Shown: positions 8,862-16,966, numbered from the stretch's first letter. The stretch: DNA of 64,000 nt from Taibaiella soli (GCF_003236175.1 NZ_QKTW01000019.1:69818-133817); one strand, 5' to 3'. The notes: generated from the sequence alone by a model not told the origin. Program-made: numbers and translations.

Positions 8862-9233
8862 ATGGAAAATCAACACAACCAGACTAATATCTTTAATTCA
8901 TCGCCACAGCCGCTGCCAAATGCAGTTGCCGTACTGATACTCGGCGTTATTTCTATTATCAGCGCCTGCTGTTACGGTATCGTCGGACTTATTTGTGGTA
9001 TTATAGCCGTAGTGCTGGGAAGCAAGGATATGCGCCTATACCGTGGTAATCCGCAGGCTTATACGCTCAGTTCCTATAATAATCTACAGGCAGGCCGTAT
9101 TTGTGGCATCATCGGTCTGATATTGTCTGTGCTCGTAATGGTCTTCTTCATTTATATTATTGCCGCAGTAGGCATCGAAAACCTACAGGACCCGGAAAAA
9201 GCACGGATGATTATTCAACAGAAATTTGGCTAA
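8862..9233 (+). CDS. CCC-motif/DUF4190-like small membrane protein
   Basis: 123 residues. A polar N-terminus rich in Asn, Gln and Pro (1-20) is followed by a hydrophobic segment with ISACCYGIVGLICGIIAVVLG (two closely packed spans), a polar loop (SKDMRLYRGNP...SYNNLQAGR) and a third span (ICGIIGLILSVLVMVFFIYII). This matches the Bacteroidota small proteins called CCC-motif membrane proteins. It is coupled to the DUF2752 gene, so the two may work together in the membrane; no function is known to me. A terminator follows at 9245. Confidence 0.75.
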   Translation: MENQHNQTNIFNSSPQPLPNAVAVLILGVISIISACCYGIVGLICGIIAVVLGSKDMRLYRGNPQAYTLSSYNNLQAGRICGIIGLILSVLVMVFFIYIIAAVGIENLQDPEKARMIIQQKFG

Positions 9234-9244
9234 CGATAGTTAAA

Positions 9245-9276
9245 ATAAGACGGGACAACACCCGTCTTATTTTTTT
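9245..9276 (+). terminator. Rho-independent terminator after the DUF2752/CCC-motif pair
   Basis: ATAAGACGGG / CCCGTCTTAT stem followed by a T run. Confidence 0.85.
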
Positions 9277-9361
9277 ATAGGCAGTGTGGTACGATTTTGT
9301 AAGCATCATTAGGAAAGAGATATTTTCCATAGATTACATAAATCGATCAATTAACTGTACT

Positions 9362-10480
9362 ATGAATAAAGACAAAATCCAGGAACTCCCGTTTTACGCA
9401 CGACTGGCATTCACTCTTATTTCAGTGGTGCTCATTCTGTTTTTATTAAAAGAAGGCAAAGGGATTTTAATTCCATTGTTTTTTGCACTCCTGGCTTCTT
9501 TGTTGCTATATCCCGTTACCCGCCGTCTGGAAAAATTACATATCGGCAAGGGTCTCGCGTCTATCCTTTCTGTGTTGCTTTTTCTGCTTTGCATCGGTGG
9601 ATTTATTTTCTTCTTCAGTTTGCAGATTATCGGTTTTTCAAAAGATATTCCCATCCTTGAAACTAAAATCCAGGAACTGCTGCAACATGTCCAGCAGACA
9701 ATTTCATGGCGCTATCATATCGATAGCACCCAACAAATGGAATACCTCACCAAATCCGCCAATAGCTTTCTTTCCGGCGCAGCCAATTCCATAGGCAATA
9801 TATTCCTGAATGTGATCGGCATTGTCATCTGGACTGTCTTCATGTTTATCTACACGTATTTCATGCTCTACCACAAAGGCTTGCTGGTGCGCTTTTCACT
9901 TGCGTTATTCCGTCCGCATCACCGTGCCAAAGTATACAATGTGCTGACGCAAACACGTGCTGTGATCAATAGCTATGTGATGGGTCTATTGATAGAGATG
10001 GCTACTGTAGCCATTCTGAATACCGCCGGATTCCTGATACTCGGAATTAAATACGCGGTGTTGCTTGGATTATTGACTGCGGTACTTAATATCATTCCCT
10101 ATCTCGGGATTTATACGGGTATGGCGATCTGTGCCTTGCTCACCTTTGCGAACGGCACACCACTGCAGGCGCTGGAGGTAGTAATTATGCTCGTCTTCAT
10201 CCATTTCCTGGATGCTAATATTTTATTGCCGCGCATTGTGGGCGCCAAAGTCAATATGAATCCGTTCATTACCATTGTCGTAGTGCTGATAGGGCATGCT
10301 ATATGGGGAATTCCCGGCATGTTTCTTTTTATTCCGCTTACCGCAATGATTAAAATTATCTGTGAACAGGTAGATGCACTGAAACCATGGGCAATACTGA
10401 TCGGCACTGAAGAAAAAATCACAAACAAGTCCGATTTACCCGATGGAAAGAGCCAATTGGAGGAAGAAGGCAAAGCATAA
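9362..10480 (+). CDS. AI-2E family (TqsA/PerM-like) membrane transporter
   Basis: 372 residues from ATG 9362; the frame extends 26 codons upstream, but those residues are not hydrophobic-helix-like and the family starts at this point. There are about eight membrane spans: two near the N-terminus (ARLAFTLISVVLILFLL, IPLFFALLASLLLYPV), one at ~75-95, a soluble segment ~100-145, then a C-terminal bundle with GLLTAVLNIIPYLG and GHAIWGIPGMFLFIPL, the best conserved AI-2E family motifs. Members export autoinducer-2 or act as Na+/H+ antiporters; the substrate here is unknown. Single-gene unit ending at the terminator at 10603. Confidence 0.88.
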   Translation: MNKDKIQELPFYARLAFTLISVVLILFLLKEGKGILIPLFFALLASLLLYPVTRRLEKLHIGKGLASILSVLLFLLCIGGFIFFFSLQIIGFSKDIPILETKIQELLQHVQQTISWRYHIDSTQQMEYLTKSANSFLSGAANSIGNIFLNVIGIVIWTVFMFIYTYFMLYHKGLLVRFSLALFRPHHRAKVYNVLTQTRAVINSYVMGLLIEMATVAILNTAGFLILGIKYAVLLGLLTAVLNIIPYLGIYTGMAICALLTFANGTPLQALEVVIMLVFIHFLDANILLPRIVGAKVNMNPFITIVVVLIGHAIWGIPGMFLFIPLTAMIKIICEQVDALKPWAILIGTEEKITNKSDLPDGKSQLEEEGKA

Positions 10481-10602
10481 CAGATTTTTCAGCTATTATG
10501 ACCGCTTTATCGATAAATATTGCCGGTTTATCTAAATGACTTTTCCCGAAAGCCGCTCCCACGTAATTTCACCGTGGGCTTCAATTCATAGGATTGACAT
10601 CG

Positions 10603-10637
10603 CGCAGCAGCTTCTTTATTGGGCTGCTGCGTTTGTT
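10603..10637 (+). terminator. Rho-independent terminator after the AI-2E family gene
   Basis: CGCAGCAGC / GCTGCTGCG 9-bp stem, then TTTGTTTT. Confidence 0.75.
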
Positions 10638-10696
10638 TTATATATGCACTATTCCTACTACATACTGTTAATGCCGTTAAAATGGTCACAGTGTAG

Positions 10697-10704
10697 TAAT
10701 TTCG
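10697..10704 (+). promoter_or_regulatory. Possible variant -7 element upstream of the flavin reductase gene
   Basis: TAATTTCG differs from TAnnTTTG at one base. The same octamer lies upstream of the genes at 8536 (8527-8534) and 62049 (61980-61987). Confidence 0.25.
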
Positions 10705-10719
10705 CGGCAATATTCGATT

Positions 10720-11601
10720 ATGAAGATAGTTCCAGGAGAAATAAAAACCGCTCAGCTGCATGCGTTACTGCTGGGTTCTGTAGCACCACGTCCTATTTGT
10801 TTTGCCAGCACAATTGATGAAGATGGTAATCCGAATTTGTCGCCATTCAGCTTTTTCAATGTATTCGGCAGCAAACCGCCAATCCTGATTTTCTCGCCTG
10901 CGCGCCGTGTTCGTGATAATACGATTAAGCACACGCTCGAAAATATTTACGCTACAAAAGAAGTGGTGATCAATATTGTTAACTATGACATTGTGCAACA
11001 AACCAGTTTGGCTAGTTGCGAATATCCAAAAGGAACAGATGAGTTTACGAAAGCAGGCTTTACGCCAATCGCTTCTGATCTGGTAAAACCATTTCGTGTA
11101 AAAGAATCTCCTGTACAGCTGGAATGTAAAGTGACGCAGGTAATTGAAACCGGTACAGAAGGCGGCGCAGGTAATTTAGTAATCTGTGAAGTCGTTTGTA
11201 TGCACGTGAACGATGATGTTTTAGATGAAGACGGAAAAATCAATCCGCATAAAATAGATCTCGTAGCCCGCATGGGCGGCGATTATTATTGCCGTGCTTC
11301 CGGAAGCGCTGTGTTTGAAGTTCCGAAGCCAAATACTCAACTCGGCGTAGGTATCGACGTACTGCCGGAAAGAATCCGCACCAGCCGCGTTCTTACAGGT
11401 AATCATCTTGGCATTCTGGGTAACAGCACGTCTATTCCCGTGGTTGCCGAAATGCTGTATGATGACCGCCTGTCGCAGATTGTACGCGACTACAATAATG
11501 ACGATAGCGCTAAACGCAATGCATTGCACGAATATGCTAAAGAACTGCTTGATTCTGGAAATGTGGAGAAAGCATGGCAGGTACTGCTGGCCGGGGAATA
11601 G
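10720..11601 (+). CDS. Flavin reductase-like, FMN-binding split-barrel protein
   Basis: 293 residues. The N-terminal half carries the flavin-reductase split-barrel signature (LLGSVAPRPICFAST, NLSPFSFFNVFGSKPPILIFSP, NTIKHTLENI, EVVINIV, ASCEYPKGTDEF). Residues ~210-293 form an extra C-terminal helical tail typical of the longer DIM6/NTAB-type proteins. Members bind FMN and usually reduce free flavin with NAD(P)H; the partner enzyme is not in the window. The start gives an N-terminus (MKIVPGEI) right for the family. Single gene with terminator at 11660. Confidence 0.88.
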   Translation: MKIVPGEIKTAQLHALLLGSVAPRPICFASTIDEDGNPNLSPFSFFNVFGSKPPILIFSPARRVRDNTIKHTLENIYATKEVVINIVNYDIVQQTSLASCEYPKGTDEFTKAGFTPIASDLVKPFRVKESPVQLECKVTQVIETGTEGGAGNLVICEVVCMHVNDDVLDEDGKINPHKIDLVARMGGDYYCRASGSAVFEVPKPNTQLGVGIDVLPERIRTSRVLTGNHLGILGNSTSIPVVAEMLYDDRLSQIVRDYNNDDSAKRNALHEYAKELLDSGNVEKAWQVLLAGE

Positions 11602-11659
11602 TTTCAATTGACAGTGGACAGTTGACAATCGGTAACTGGACACAACGAATAACAAACTG

Positions 11660-11700
11660 AAATCTCGTTCTGACTGTGTTGGGACGAGATTTTAATTTTG
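11660..11700 (+). terminator. Rho-independent terminator after the flavin reductase gene
   Basis: AAATCTCGT / ACGAGATTT stem with 15-base loop, then T-rich sequence. It lies just after a TTGACAGTGGACAGTTGAC repeat-like stretch at 11606-11630. Confidence 0.65.
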
Positions 11701-11770
11701 AACAGATAAGCAAGCGAGTAAATCTCTTGCGCCATACAGATTTTCAAATTAAAAAACATTGAACTAATAC

Positions 11771-11778
11771 TAAATTTG
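11771..11778 (+). promoter_or_regulatory. -7 promoter element of the NHL-repeat gene
   Basis: TAAATTTG matches TAnnTTTG 19 bases before ATG 11798. Confidence 0.5.
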
Positions 11779-11797
11779 CTTTACAAAAATTAATTAG

Positions 11798-13444
11798 ATG
11801 ATCAAAAAGCTACTCTTTACTCTTTCTATCGGATTGTTTACCCAAGCAGTCTCTACTAAGGCCCAAATTATCAACACCATTGCTGGAAATACTACTATGG
11901 CGGGTTATTCAGGAGATGGCGGGCCATCTACATCAGCTGTACTCTACTATCCGACAGCAATCACTATCGACAAAAACGGAAACATCTATATTATTGATCA
12001 GGGACTCGGTGCTCAGAAATTGCGTAAGATCGATGCCAATGGTATTATTACTACAATAGCGGGGAACGACACGCTTACTACTTTCAGTGGCGATGGTGGA
12101 CCTGCTATCAATGCGGGCTTTCAGACGATGGGAGCTTTGGCGGTAGATACATTTGGAAACGTATTTATTTCTGACCCTTACGACAACCGCATCCGTAAAA
12201 TAAATACGGCCGGCATCATCAGCACAGTTGCTGGCAACGGTACCACAGGATTTAGCGGAGACGGTAACGCTGCGGTTAACGCAAATATCAGTTACCCGCT
12301 TGCCATGACAACAGATCTCGCCGGCAATTTATACTTCGCGGACCGCGGCAACCACAGAATCCGCAAGGTCACTACTTCTGGTACCATTTCTACATTTGCG
12401 GGAGATGGCAACATCGGCGTCTATCCGAATGTTGGCGATGGTGGACAAGCAACGGCAGCAAAAATGACACAGGTAACCGGACTCGTAATGTCGCCCTCCG
12501 GCACGATGTATGTTGCCGATGAAATATTGTACACAATCAGAAAAATCGCCTCGAACGGTATCGTGAGCACCATAGTTGGCGCAAGCGGCAGCCAGCAATT
12601 CGGTGCGCCGCGCGGCCTTGCTCTGGACAATAGAGGTAACTTGTATATTGATGATTACTCTTGTCATAAAATCCGCATATTCACACCTTCTGGCATTCTT
12701 TCCGATTTCGCAGGCTCCGGAAACTGTAACGGCGGTAGCTGGGGAGATGGCGGCATTGCTACAAATGCAGCACTTTGGGAACCAAATGGCGTAGCGCTGA
12801 TTCAGATTGCTCCAAGTTGTGTTGCTGTTTGCATCGCCGATAGCCGTAACAACCGCATCCGCGTAGTGGTGGCCAACAATTCCAAACCGACCGTTCACAT
12901 CAGCGCGTCACAAACGACGGTGACGACCGGTACATCTGTAACGCTCACCGCAACGCCGACCGATGCTGGTGCAGCCCCAACCTATCAGTGGTATAACTGG
13001 GGCACTCCTGTAGGATCACAGGCGTCAACTTACACTTATGTTCCGCAGGACGGCGACCAGATCACTTGTAAAGTGACGAACACGGATTGTAATAACGGAG
13101 TAGAATCAGTAGAAAGTAATTACGTAACGCTGAATGTAACACCAACACCATCATCAGTGACCGAGCAAGCAATGCAAAATACTGCCTTTGTATTGTATCC
13201 AAATCCAAACAATGGCGTAATGTCAATTTCGGGCAATTGGTTTTCCACCGGCGATAAAAAAGTCTCTCTAAAGATTTTCAATGCACTCGGTCAAAAAGTT
13301 TTCGAAGAAAGCGTATCCGTGGATAACAGTGTGAAAACGCACGCCGTTAATCTCAATGGTCAATTAGCACCAGGCACTTATCAATTGATCATTTCCGGAG
13401 CACAAGTAAAATCAACTCGATTCACTGTTTCGGGCAACCAATAA
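11798..13444 (+). CDS. Secreted NHL-repeat protein with Ig-like domain and T9SS sorting tail
   Basis: 548 residues. Signal peptide 1-22 (ending STKAQ). Residues ~25-365 hold six NHL-type blades (DxxGNIYIxD...N.IRKI, then GTISTFAG / GIISTVAGNG and GDGG). Residues ~365-450 are an Ig/PKD-like domain (PTYQWYNWGTPV, QDGDQITCKVTN). Residues ~465-548 are a type A Por secretion tail (FVLYPNPNNGVMSI, KIFNALGQKV, LAPGTYQLII). It is predicted to be exported by the T9SS and surface-attached or released. The ligand of the propeller is unknown. Own promoter (11771) and terminator (13466). Confidence 0.88.
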   Translation: MIKKLLFTLSIGLFTQAVSTKAQIINTIAGNTTMAGYSGDGGPSTSAVLYYPTAITIDKNGNIYIIDQGLGAQKLRKIDANGIITTIAGNDTLTTFSGDGGPAINAGFQTMGALAVDTFGNVFISDPYDNRIRKINTAGIISTVAGNGTTGFSGDGNAAVNANISYPLAMTTDLAGNLYFADRGNHRIRKVTTSGTISTFAGDGNIGVYPNVGDGGQATAAKMTQVTGLVMSPSGTMYVADEILYTIRKIASNGIVSTIVGASGSQQFGAPRGLALDNRGNLYIDDYSCHKIRIFTPSGILSDFAGSGNCNGGSWGDGGIATNAALWEPNGVALIQIAPSCVAVCIADSRNNRIRVVVANNSKPTVHISASQTTVTTGTSVTLTATPTDAGAAPTYQWYNWGTPVGSQASTYTYVPQDGDQITCKVTNTDCNNGVESVESNYVTLNVTPTPSSVTEQAMQNTAFVLYPNPNNGVMSISGNWFSTGDKKVSLKIFNALGQKVFEESVSVDNSVKTHAVNLNGQLAPGTYQLIISGAQVKSTRFTVSGNQ

Positions 13445-13465
13445 TAGCTAATTATTGATTTATAT

Positions 13466-13508
13466 AATCTCATCTCGATAGCAATATTGAGATGAGATTT
13501 TTCTTTTA
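13466..13508 (+). terminator. Rho-independent terminator after the NHL-repeat gene
   Basis: AATCTCATCTC / GAGATGAGATT 11-bp stem followed by TTTTTCTTTT. Confidence 0.8.
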
Positions 13509-13572
13509 TTACTCGCGTCACTGTGGGGAAACCTTAAGCTAAAATTACCAAGCCGTTGCGACGACGTGAGAG

Positions 13573-13598
13573 AAAAAAAGCGCCTCTTTTGAGACGCT
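13573..13598 (-). terminator. Rho-independent terminator after the anti-sigma/protease gene
   Basis: On the minus strand AGCGtCTC aaaa GAGgCGCT, followed by seven T. Confidence 0.75.
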
Positions 13599-13625
13599 CT
13601 TCAGATAATATGACCACAGAACTTA

Positions 13626-14702
13626 TTATTTATAAACCTGCACTACGCAAGTATAAGATTCCATTTTCTTGATTTGATTTTCGCGGGAAAGATTGTTCAG
13701 TTTATTCGCCTTCGGCAAATGAATCACATCTTGTTTTGGCAGTGAACGGATCAGCTGCATCATTGCTTTGCTTGACACCGCATAAGTAGTTCCCTCGCTT
13801 GCAGATTCTTTGCTGGTAACAATACCGAGTACGTTACCATCTTCATCCATTACGGGAGCACCGCTCTGACCTGGGGCAGCAGGCAGTTCCAGACGATATT
13901 GTACTGAGTCACCGCGCAGGCCGTTTTTAGCGCTGATATAACCTTCGCTATAAACGATTTCATCACCTGGGAAGCCCAATGTATAGACACGTGTACCTAA
14001 ACCAGCTTTAACATTGGCAAATGTGTAAGGCACATCAGTTTTAGAGAAACGGAAATTTTTGTCTTCGATTTTCAGGATCGCCACATCGTTCTTCTCATCG
14101 TAAGCTTCAATGTATGCTTTATAATATTGGCCATCGTGTACCTGCACATACAAAGAATCAGCTTCTTTGGCAACGTGGTAACTGGTGGCTATATAACCGT
14201 TATTGGTAACTGCAAAACCCGTCCCGCTTACATTACCGGGCGCTGGCGGATTTGCTTTAATAGCGTCGATTTTCTGATTGAGCTGATGCTGATTGGTTTT
14301 AATAGCCTCCACCTCATTGTGCAACTTCCCTAATTGTACCACATCAGCTTTATGACTGTGATCAGCCTGGCGATAAATAGCCACCGAGGCGAAAGAAGTA
14401 ACGAGTGCTATACCCGCTGCCACTGCTGCTGTGCGTAAATAATGAGTACGTAGGGGAATAGTGCGGGTTTTTGTTTCTTGTTTGGCTGTTTCCTGCTGGC
14501 TGATATCAGCGAGCATTGAGCGGAAGTTGGCCTGTTTTCCACTGTTTTGCAGGGAAGACAGCAAACTGACACATTCCTGAAAGGCCGCTGCAAACGCCGG
14601 ATCTGCGTGTTGACGCTGTTCCAGCATTGCGACCTCCTGTTCCTGCATACTGCCGGAGAGGAATGATTCCGCTAATTGCCATATATGATTGTCTGTAGAC
14701 AT
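13626..14702 (-). CDS. Membrane-anchored trypsin/HtrA-type serine protease with anti-sigma-like N-terminus
   Basis: 358 residues. Residues ~1-50 (LAESFLSGSMQEQEVAMLEQ, HADPAFAAAF) have the pattern of Bacteroidota anti-sigma/FecR N-termini. A single span lies at ~91-110 (TAAVAAGIALVTSFASVAIY), then a short periplasmic coiled coil (~124-150). The S1C-type protease domain at ~158-325 has an intact triad: H176 (GYIATSYHVAKEAD), D206 (EKNDVAIL), S280 (APGQSGAPVMDEDG). There is no PDZ domain. It lies 12 bases downstream of the ECF sigma gene on the same strand, so it is probably its regulator. The expected topology is sigma-binding part inside, protease outside. The fusion of both roles in one chain is my inference from layout. 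Confidence 0.82.
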   Translation of the reverse strand: MSTDNHIWQLAESFLSGSMQEQEVAMLEQRQHADPAFAAAFQECVSLLSSLQNSGKQANFRSMLADISQQETAKQETKTRTIPLRTHYLRTAAVAAGIALVTSFASVAIYRQADHSHKADVVQLGKLHNEVEAIKTNQHQLNQKIDAIKANPPAPGNVSGTGFAVTNNGYIATSYHVAKEADSLYVQVHDGQYYKAYIEAYDEKNDVAILKIEDKNFRFSKTDVPYTFANVKAGLGTRVYTLGFPGDEIVYSEGYISAKNGLRGDSVQYRLELPAAPGQSGAPVMDEDGNVLGIVTSKESASEGTTYAVSSKAMMQLIRSLPKQDVIHLPKANKLNNLSRENQIKKMESYTCVVQVYK

Positions 14703-14714
14703 ATTCTTTATTCT

Positions 14715-15293
14715 CTATTTCGACTGAACTCCGTAAAACAGTTTGCGGAGCCGGGTCAGGCATTTATATTTCTGCGTCTTGGCGTTGTCGGGATTGGTAT
14801 ATCCAAACTCACTGGCGATCTGCTGCATGCTTTTATCCTGCGTATAGAAAGCCCTCAACAACGAAGCACAAGGCTCACCCAACTGATTCAGCGCCTGATT
14901 TAACTGGCTGTAATGCGATTCCCTTTCTTCATGCACTTTAATCTCGTCTTCGTAAATCCAGTCTCGTCCTTCTTCACTGCCGGTATTTTCCGGGAGGTAA
15001 CCCGGTTGGCGCTGCATTTGCTGCAACCGCTTATACCAGAGGTGTTTACTGATGGCAAACAAATAAGTACCGATTTTGCAGGTCAGCCGGAAATCTTCGC
15101 TTTGAGACTTCTCATATAGTATGACCATTGCTTCCTGATAAATATCCTCTGCATCACTTTCCGAGCCACCATTATTAATGATCCAGTGCACAACGGTAGG
15201 ATGATGCTGCCGGTAAACCCTTTCCGCTGCAGGTCTGTTTCCTGCGGCCAGTTCTGCCAGTAATTGTTGTTCCGTATTTATTGGGTTGTACAC
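14715..15293 (-). CDS. ECF-type RNA polymerase sigma-70 factor
   Basis: 192 residues. Region sigma-2 at ~10-85 (AERVYRQHHPTVVHWI, DAEDIYQEAMVILYEK, CKIGTYLFAISKHLWYKRL, the last being the 2.3-2.4 region) and sigma-4 at ~125-187 (LNQLGEPCASLLRAFY, SMQQIASEFGYTNPDNAKTQKYKCL helix-turn-helix). There are no regions 1 or 3, which is typical for ECF factors. The start is GTG 15293; an in-frame stop is just upstream and no ATG precedes region 2. A candidate promoter of its own class ends one base before this GTG. Followed after 12 bases by the membrane protease that probably controls it. Confidence 0.9.
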   Translation of the reverse strand: MYNPINTEQQLLAELAAGNRPAAERVYRQHHPTVVHWIINNGGSESDAEDIYQEAMVILYEKSQSEDFRLTCKIGTYLFAISKHLWYKRLQQMQRQPGYLPENTGSEEGRDWIYEDEIKVHEERESHYSQLNQALNQLGEPCASLLRAFYTQDKSMQQIASEFGYTNPDNAKTQKYKCLTRLRKLFYGVQSK

Positions 15294-15294
15294 T

Positions 15295-15324
15295 ATTTAT
15301 CCGTTTTTCTGCAAAAAGTAACCC
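15295..15324 (-). promoter_or_regulatory. Predicted ECF promoter of the sigma-factor operon (GGGTTAC-N17-ATAAAT)
   Basis: On the minus strand GGGTTAC (15324-15318) is followed after 17 bases by ATAAAT (15300-15295). The same two boxes at the same spacing precede the divergent lipoprotein gene. The match fits autoregulation by the ECF factor encoded here. The -10 box ends one base before the GTG start, so the transcript would be leaderless or start slightly inside. An additional GGGTTAC without a -10 box is at 15366-15372. Confidence 0.6.
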
Positions 15325-15466
15325 TTGGGGTAAAAAAATACTTTTCAGCCCTAAAATTAAGCCAAGTAACCCTGGTTTTTTAAAACTTTATTTTTCGTCT
15401 AAACAATTGATATTGAATGAAAATTGACCGATACTCAAAAAAAAGAAAAAATTTTTCTGCTACCGC

Positions 15467-15496
15467 GGGTTACCTTTTTCTGTTTTGGGTATAAAT
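15467..15496 (+). promoter_or_regulatory. Predicted ECF promoter of the small lipoprotein gene (GGGTTAC-N17-ATAAAT)
   Basis: GGGTTAC (15467-15473), 17 bases, ATAAAT (15491-15496). Both copies also share C/T-rich sequence directly after the -35 box (TTTTT). Expected start about 15502, leaving a leader of about 22 bases before ATG 15526. Confidence 0.6.
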
Positions 15497-15525
15497 GATA
15501 AATAACAAACAAAAAAAATCAAGTC

Positions 15526-15765
15526 ATGAAATTTGCAAAATTAAGCATCTTCGCTCTGGCAATGGGTCTGTTCGTAGCTTCTTGCGGTAACTCAGAAACT
15601 AAAACTGAAACTACTACAACTGATACAACTGCTGTAGCTCCAGCAACTCCTGCTGTTGATACAACTGCTGCTGCTGCAACTACAGTTGACACTGCTGCTA
15701 AAATGGCTCCAGCTGCTGACACTACTGCTAAAACAACTACAACTACTACAACTGAAAAACACTAA
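15526..15765 (+). CDS. Small Thr/Ala-rich lipoprotein, likely ECF target
   Basis: 79 residues. Lipoprotein signal peptide with lipobox VASC at 17-20, then a low-complexity mature part made of Thr, Ala, Asp and Lys (TTTTDTTAVAPATPAVDTTA and similar). No fold is expected; it could be an envelope spacer or tether like other short disordered lipoproteins. It is divergent from the sigma gene and carries the same promoter signature, so it is the best candidate target of this sigma factor. Strong terminator at 15793. Confidence 0.8.
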   Translation: MKFAKLSIFALAMGLFVASCGNSETKTETTTTDTTAVAPATPAVDTTAAAATTVDTAAKMAPAADTTAKTTTTTTTEKH

Positions 15766-15792
15766 TTTTCAGCTTTAGTTAAGTTATAAAGT

Positions 15793-15824
15793 AAAACCAC
15801 TCGAAAGAGTGGTTTTCTTTTTTT
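15793..15824 (+). terminator. Rho-independent terminator after the small lipoprotein gene
   Basis: AAAACCACTC gaaa GAGTGGTTTT, a 10-bp stem with a GNRA loop, then CTTTTTTTT. Confidence 0.9.
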
Positions 15825-15944
15825 ATGCTATTAAGACTGAAAGCCTTAAGTGCAAAGCTTAAAACGGTGTCATCTCTAGCGAAGGCGAAGGATTATGCGA
15901 CTGCGCTAAGGGTTACAACCGCTTAAAGTTTTTAGGCTTTAAGC

Positions 15945-15975
15945 AAAAAAAGATCGCTTTTGGGCGATCTTTTTT
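15945..15975 (-). terminator. Bidirectional terminator after rsmI
   Basis: AAAGATCGC / GCGATCTTT stem with A run on one side and T run on the other, placed directly after the rsmI stop (minus strand). Confidence 0.8.
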
Positions 15976-15976
15976 A

Positions 15977-16645
15977 TTATTCTTTTCCGGCAATGACCAT
16001 TACAATTTCTCCTTTAGGCGGATTAGCTTCGTAATGTGCGGCCAGCGTTGTTAGACTTTCTACTCTGGTTTCTTCAAACATTTTGGTGAGCTCACGACAT
16101 ACTGCACCTTGGCGTTCGGGACCTAAAAAAGTAGCCAGCTCCTGCAGCGTTTTCACCAACCGGTGTGGCGATTCATACAGAATAATGGTACGTTCTTCTT
16201 CTGCCAATTTTTTCATGGCCGTCTGCCTGCCTTTTTTCACCGGAAGAAATCCTTCAAAAACAAAGCGGTTGGACGGAATACCCGACTGAACCAGTGCAGG
16301 AACAAATGCGGTAGCACCCGGCAAGCATTCCACCGGAATGCCATTACGCATGCATTCTCTTATCAATAAAAAGCCCGGATCTGAAATCCCCGGAGTTCCG
16401 GCATCGGTAAGTAATGCAAATGTTTTGCCTGCTTGCAGCTGCGATACTAAATGAGCTAAAACCTTATGTTCGTTATGCTGATGATACGGAGTCAGCGGTT
16501 TCTGAATATCATAATGTTTCAGCAGAAAACCACTGGTACGTGTGTCTTCACAGAGTATCACATCCGCCTGTTTCAAAACTTCTACGGCACGGTAGGTAAT
16601 ATCCCCCAGGTTGCCAATAGGTGAAGGAATGAGATAAAGGCGCAT
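15977..16645 (-). CDS. rsmI: 16S rRNA (cytidine-1402-2'-O)-methyltransferase RsmI
   Basis: Methylates the ribose of C1402 in the decoding centre of 16S rRNA with AdoMet. 222 residues, the short form without the C-terminal extension. Tetrapyrrole-methylase fold motifs are visible: YLIPSPIGNLGDITYRA (1-20), ILCEDTRTSGFLL, LLTDAGTPGISDPG (AdoMet loop near 80), CLPGATAFVPALVQSGIP, FEGFLPVKKGRQ and ILYESPHRL. Third gene after pssA and purS on the minus strand, 43 bases from purS. Confidence 0.95.
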   Translation of the reverse strand: MRLYLIPSPIGNLGDITYRAVEVLKQADVILCEDTRTSGFLLKHYDIQKPLTPYHQHNEHKVLAHLVSQLQAGKTFALLTDAGTPGISDPGFLLIRECMRNGIPVECLPGATAFVPALVQSGIPSNRFVFEGFLPVKKGRQTAMKKLAEEERTIILYESPHRLVKTLQELATFLGPERQGAVCRELTKMFEETRVESLTTLAAHYEANPPKGEIVMVIAGKE

Positions 16646-16688
16646 AATGATACAATATTAGATAGACAAACCGTTTGGAAACAGCAAA

Positions 16689-16940
16689 TTAACCTTCGAT
16701 GACGGATACTTCGAAAGCTTCCATTACCTGGTTAGCCAGCAATTTTTTGCAAGCGTCTTCAGCCAGTTGAGCTGCTGCTTCTTTGGTACCAGCTTCGATA
16801 TTTAATGTAATGTGTTTGCCGATACGTACATCCTGAATCTGAGACAGGCCCAGGTTGTGAAGGCTGTTGTTTACTGCTTTACCCTGAGGATCCAACAGCT
16901 CTTTGTGCGGCATTACATTGATATGTGCTATGTATTTCAT
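16689..16940 (-). CDS. purS: Phosphoribosylformylglycinamidine synthase subunit PurS
   Basis: 83 residues, the standard size for the small subunit of the three-part FGAM synthase (PurL-PurQ-PurS), which converts FGAR to FGAM in purine synthesis. Recognisable family pattern: MKYIAHINVMPHKELLDPQG, then SLHNLGL, DVRIGKHITLNIE and CKKLLANQVME. PurL and PurQ are not in the window. It has its own -7 box at 16967-16974 just after the pssA stop and may be expressed with rsmI. Confidence 0.92.
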   Translation of the reverse strand: MKYIAHINVMPHKELLDPQGKAVNNSLHNLGLSQIQDVRIGKHITLNIEAGTKEAAAQLAEDACKKLLANQVMEAFEVSVIEG

Positions 16941-16966
16941 CGAAAAGAAAATTTTAAAAAGAAGTG

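Noticed and set aside
10528-10817. Open frames of 77 and 93 codons around the AI-2E/flavin reductase gap
   Set aside because: They overlap the terminator hairpin and the start of the flavin reductase gene and have no protein-like composition.
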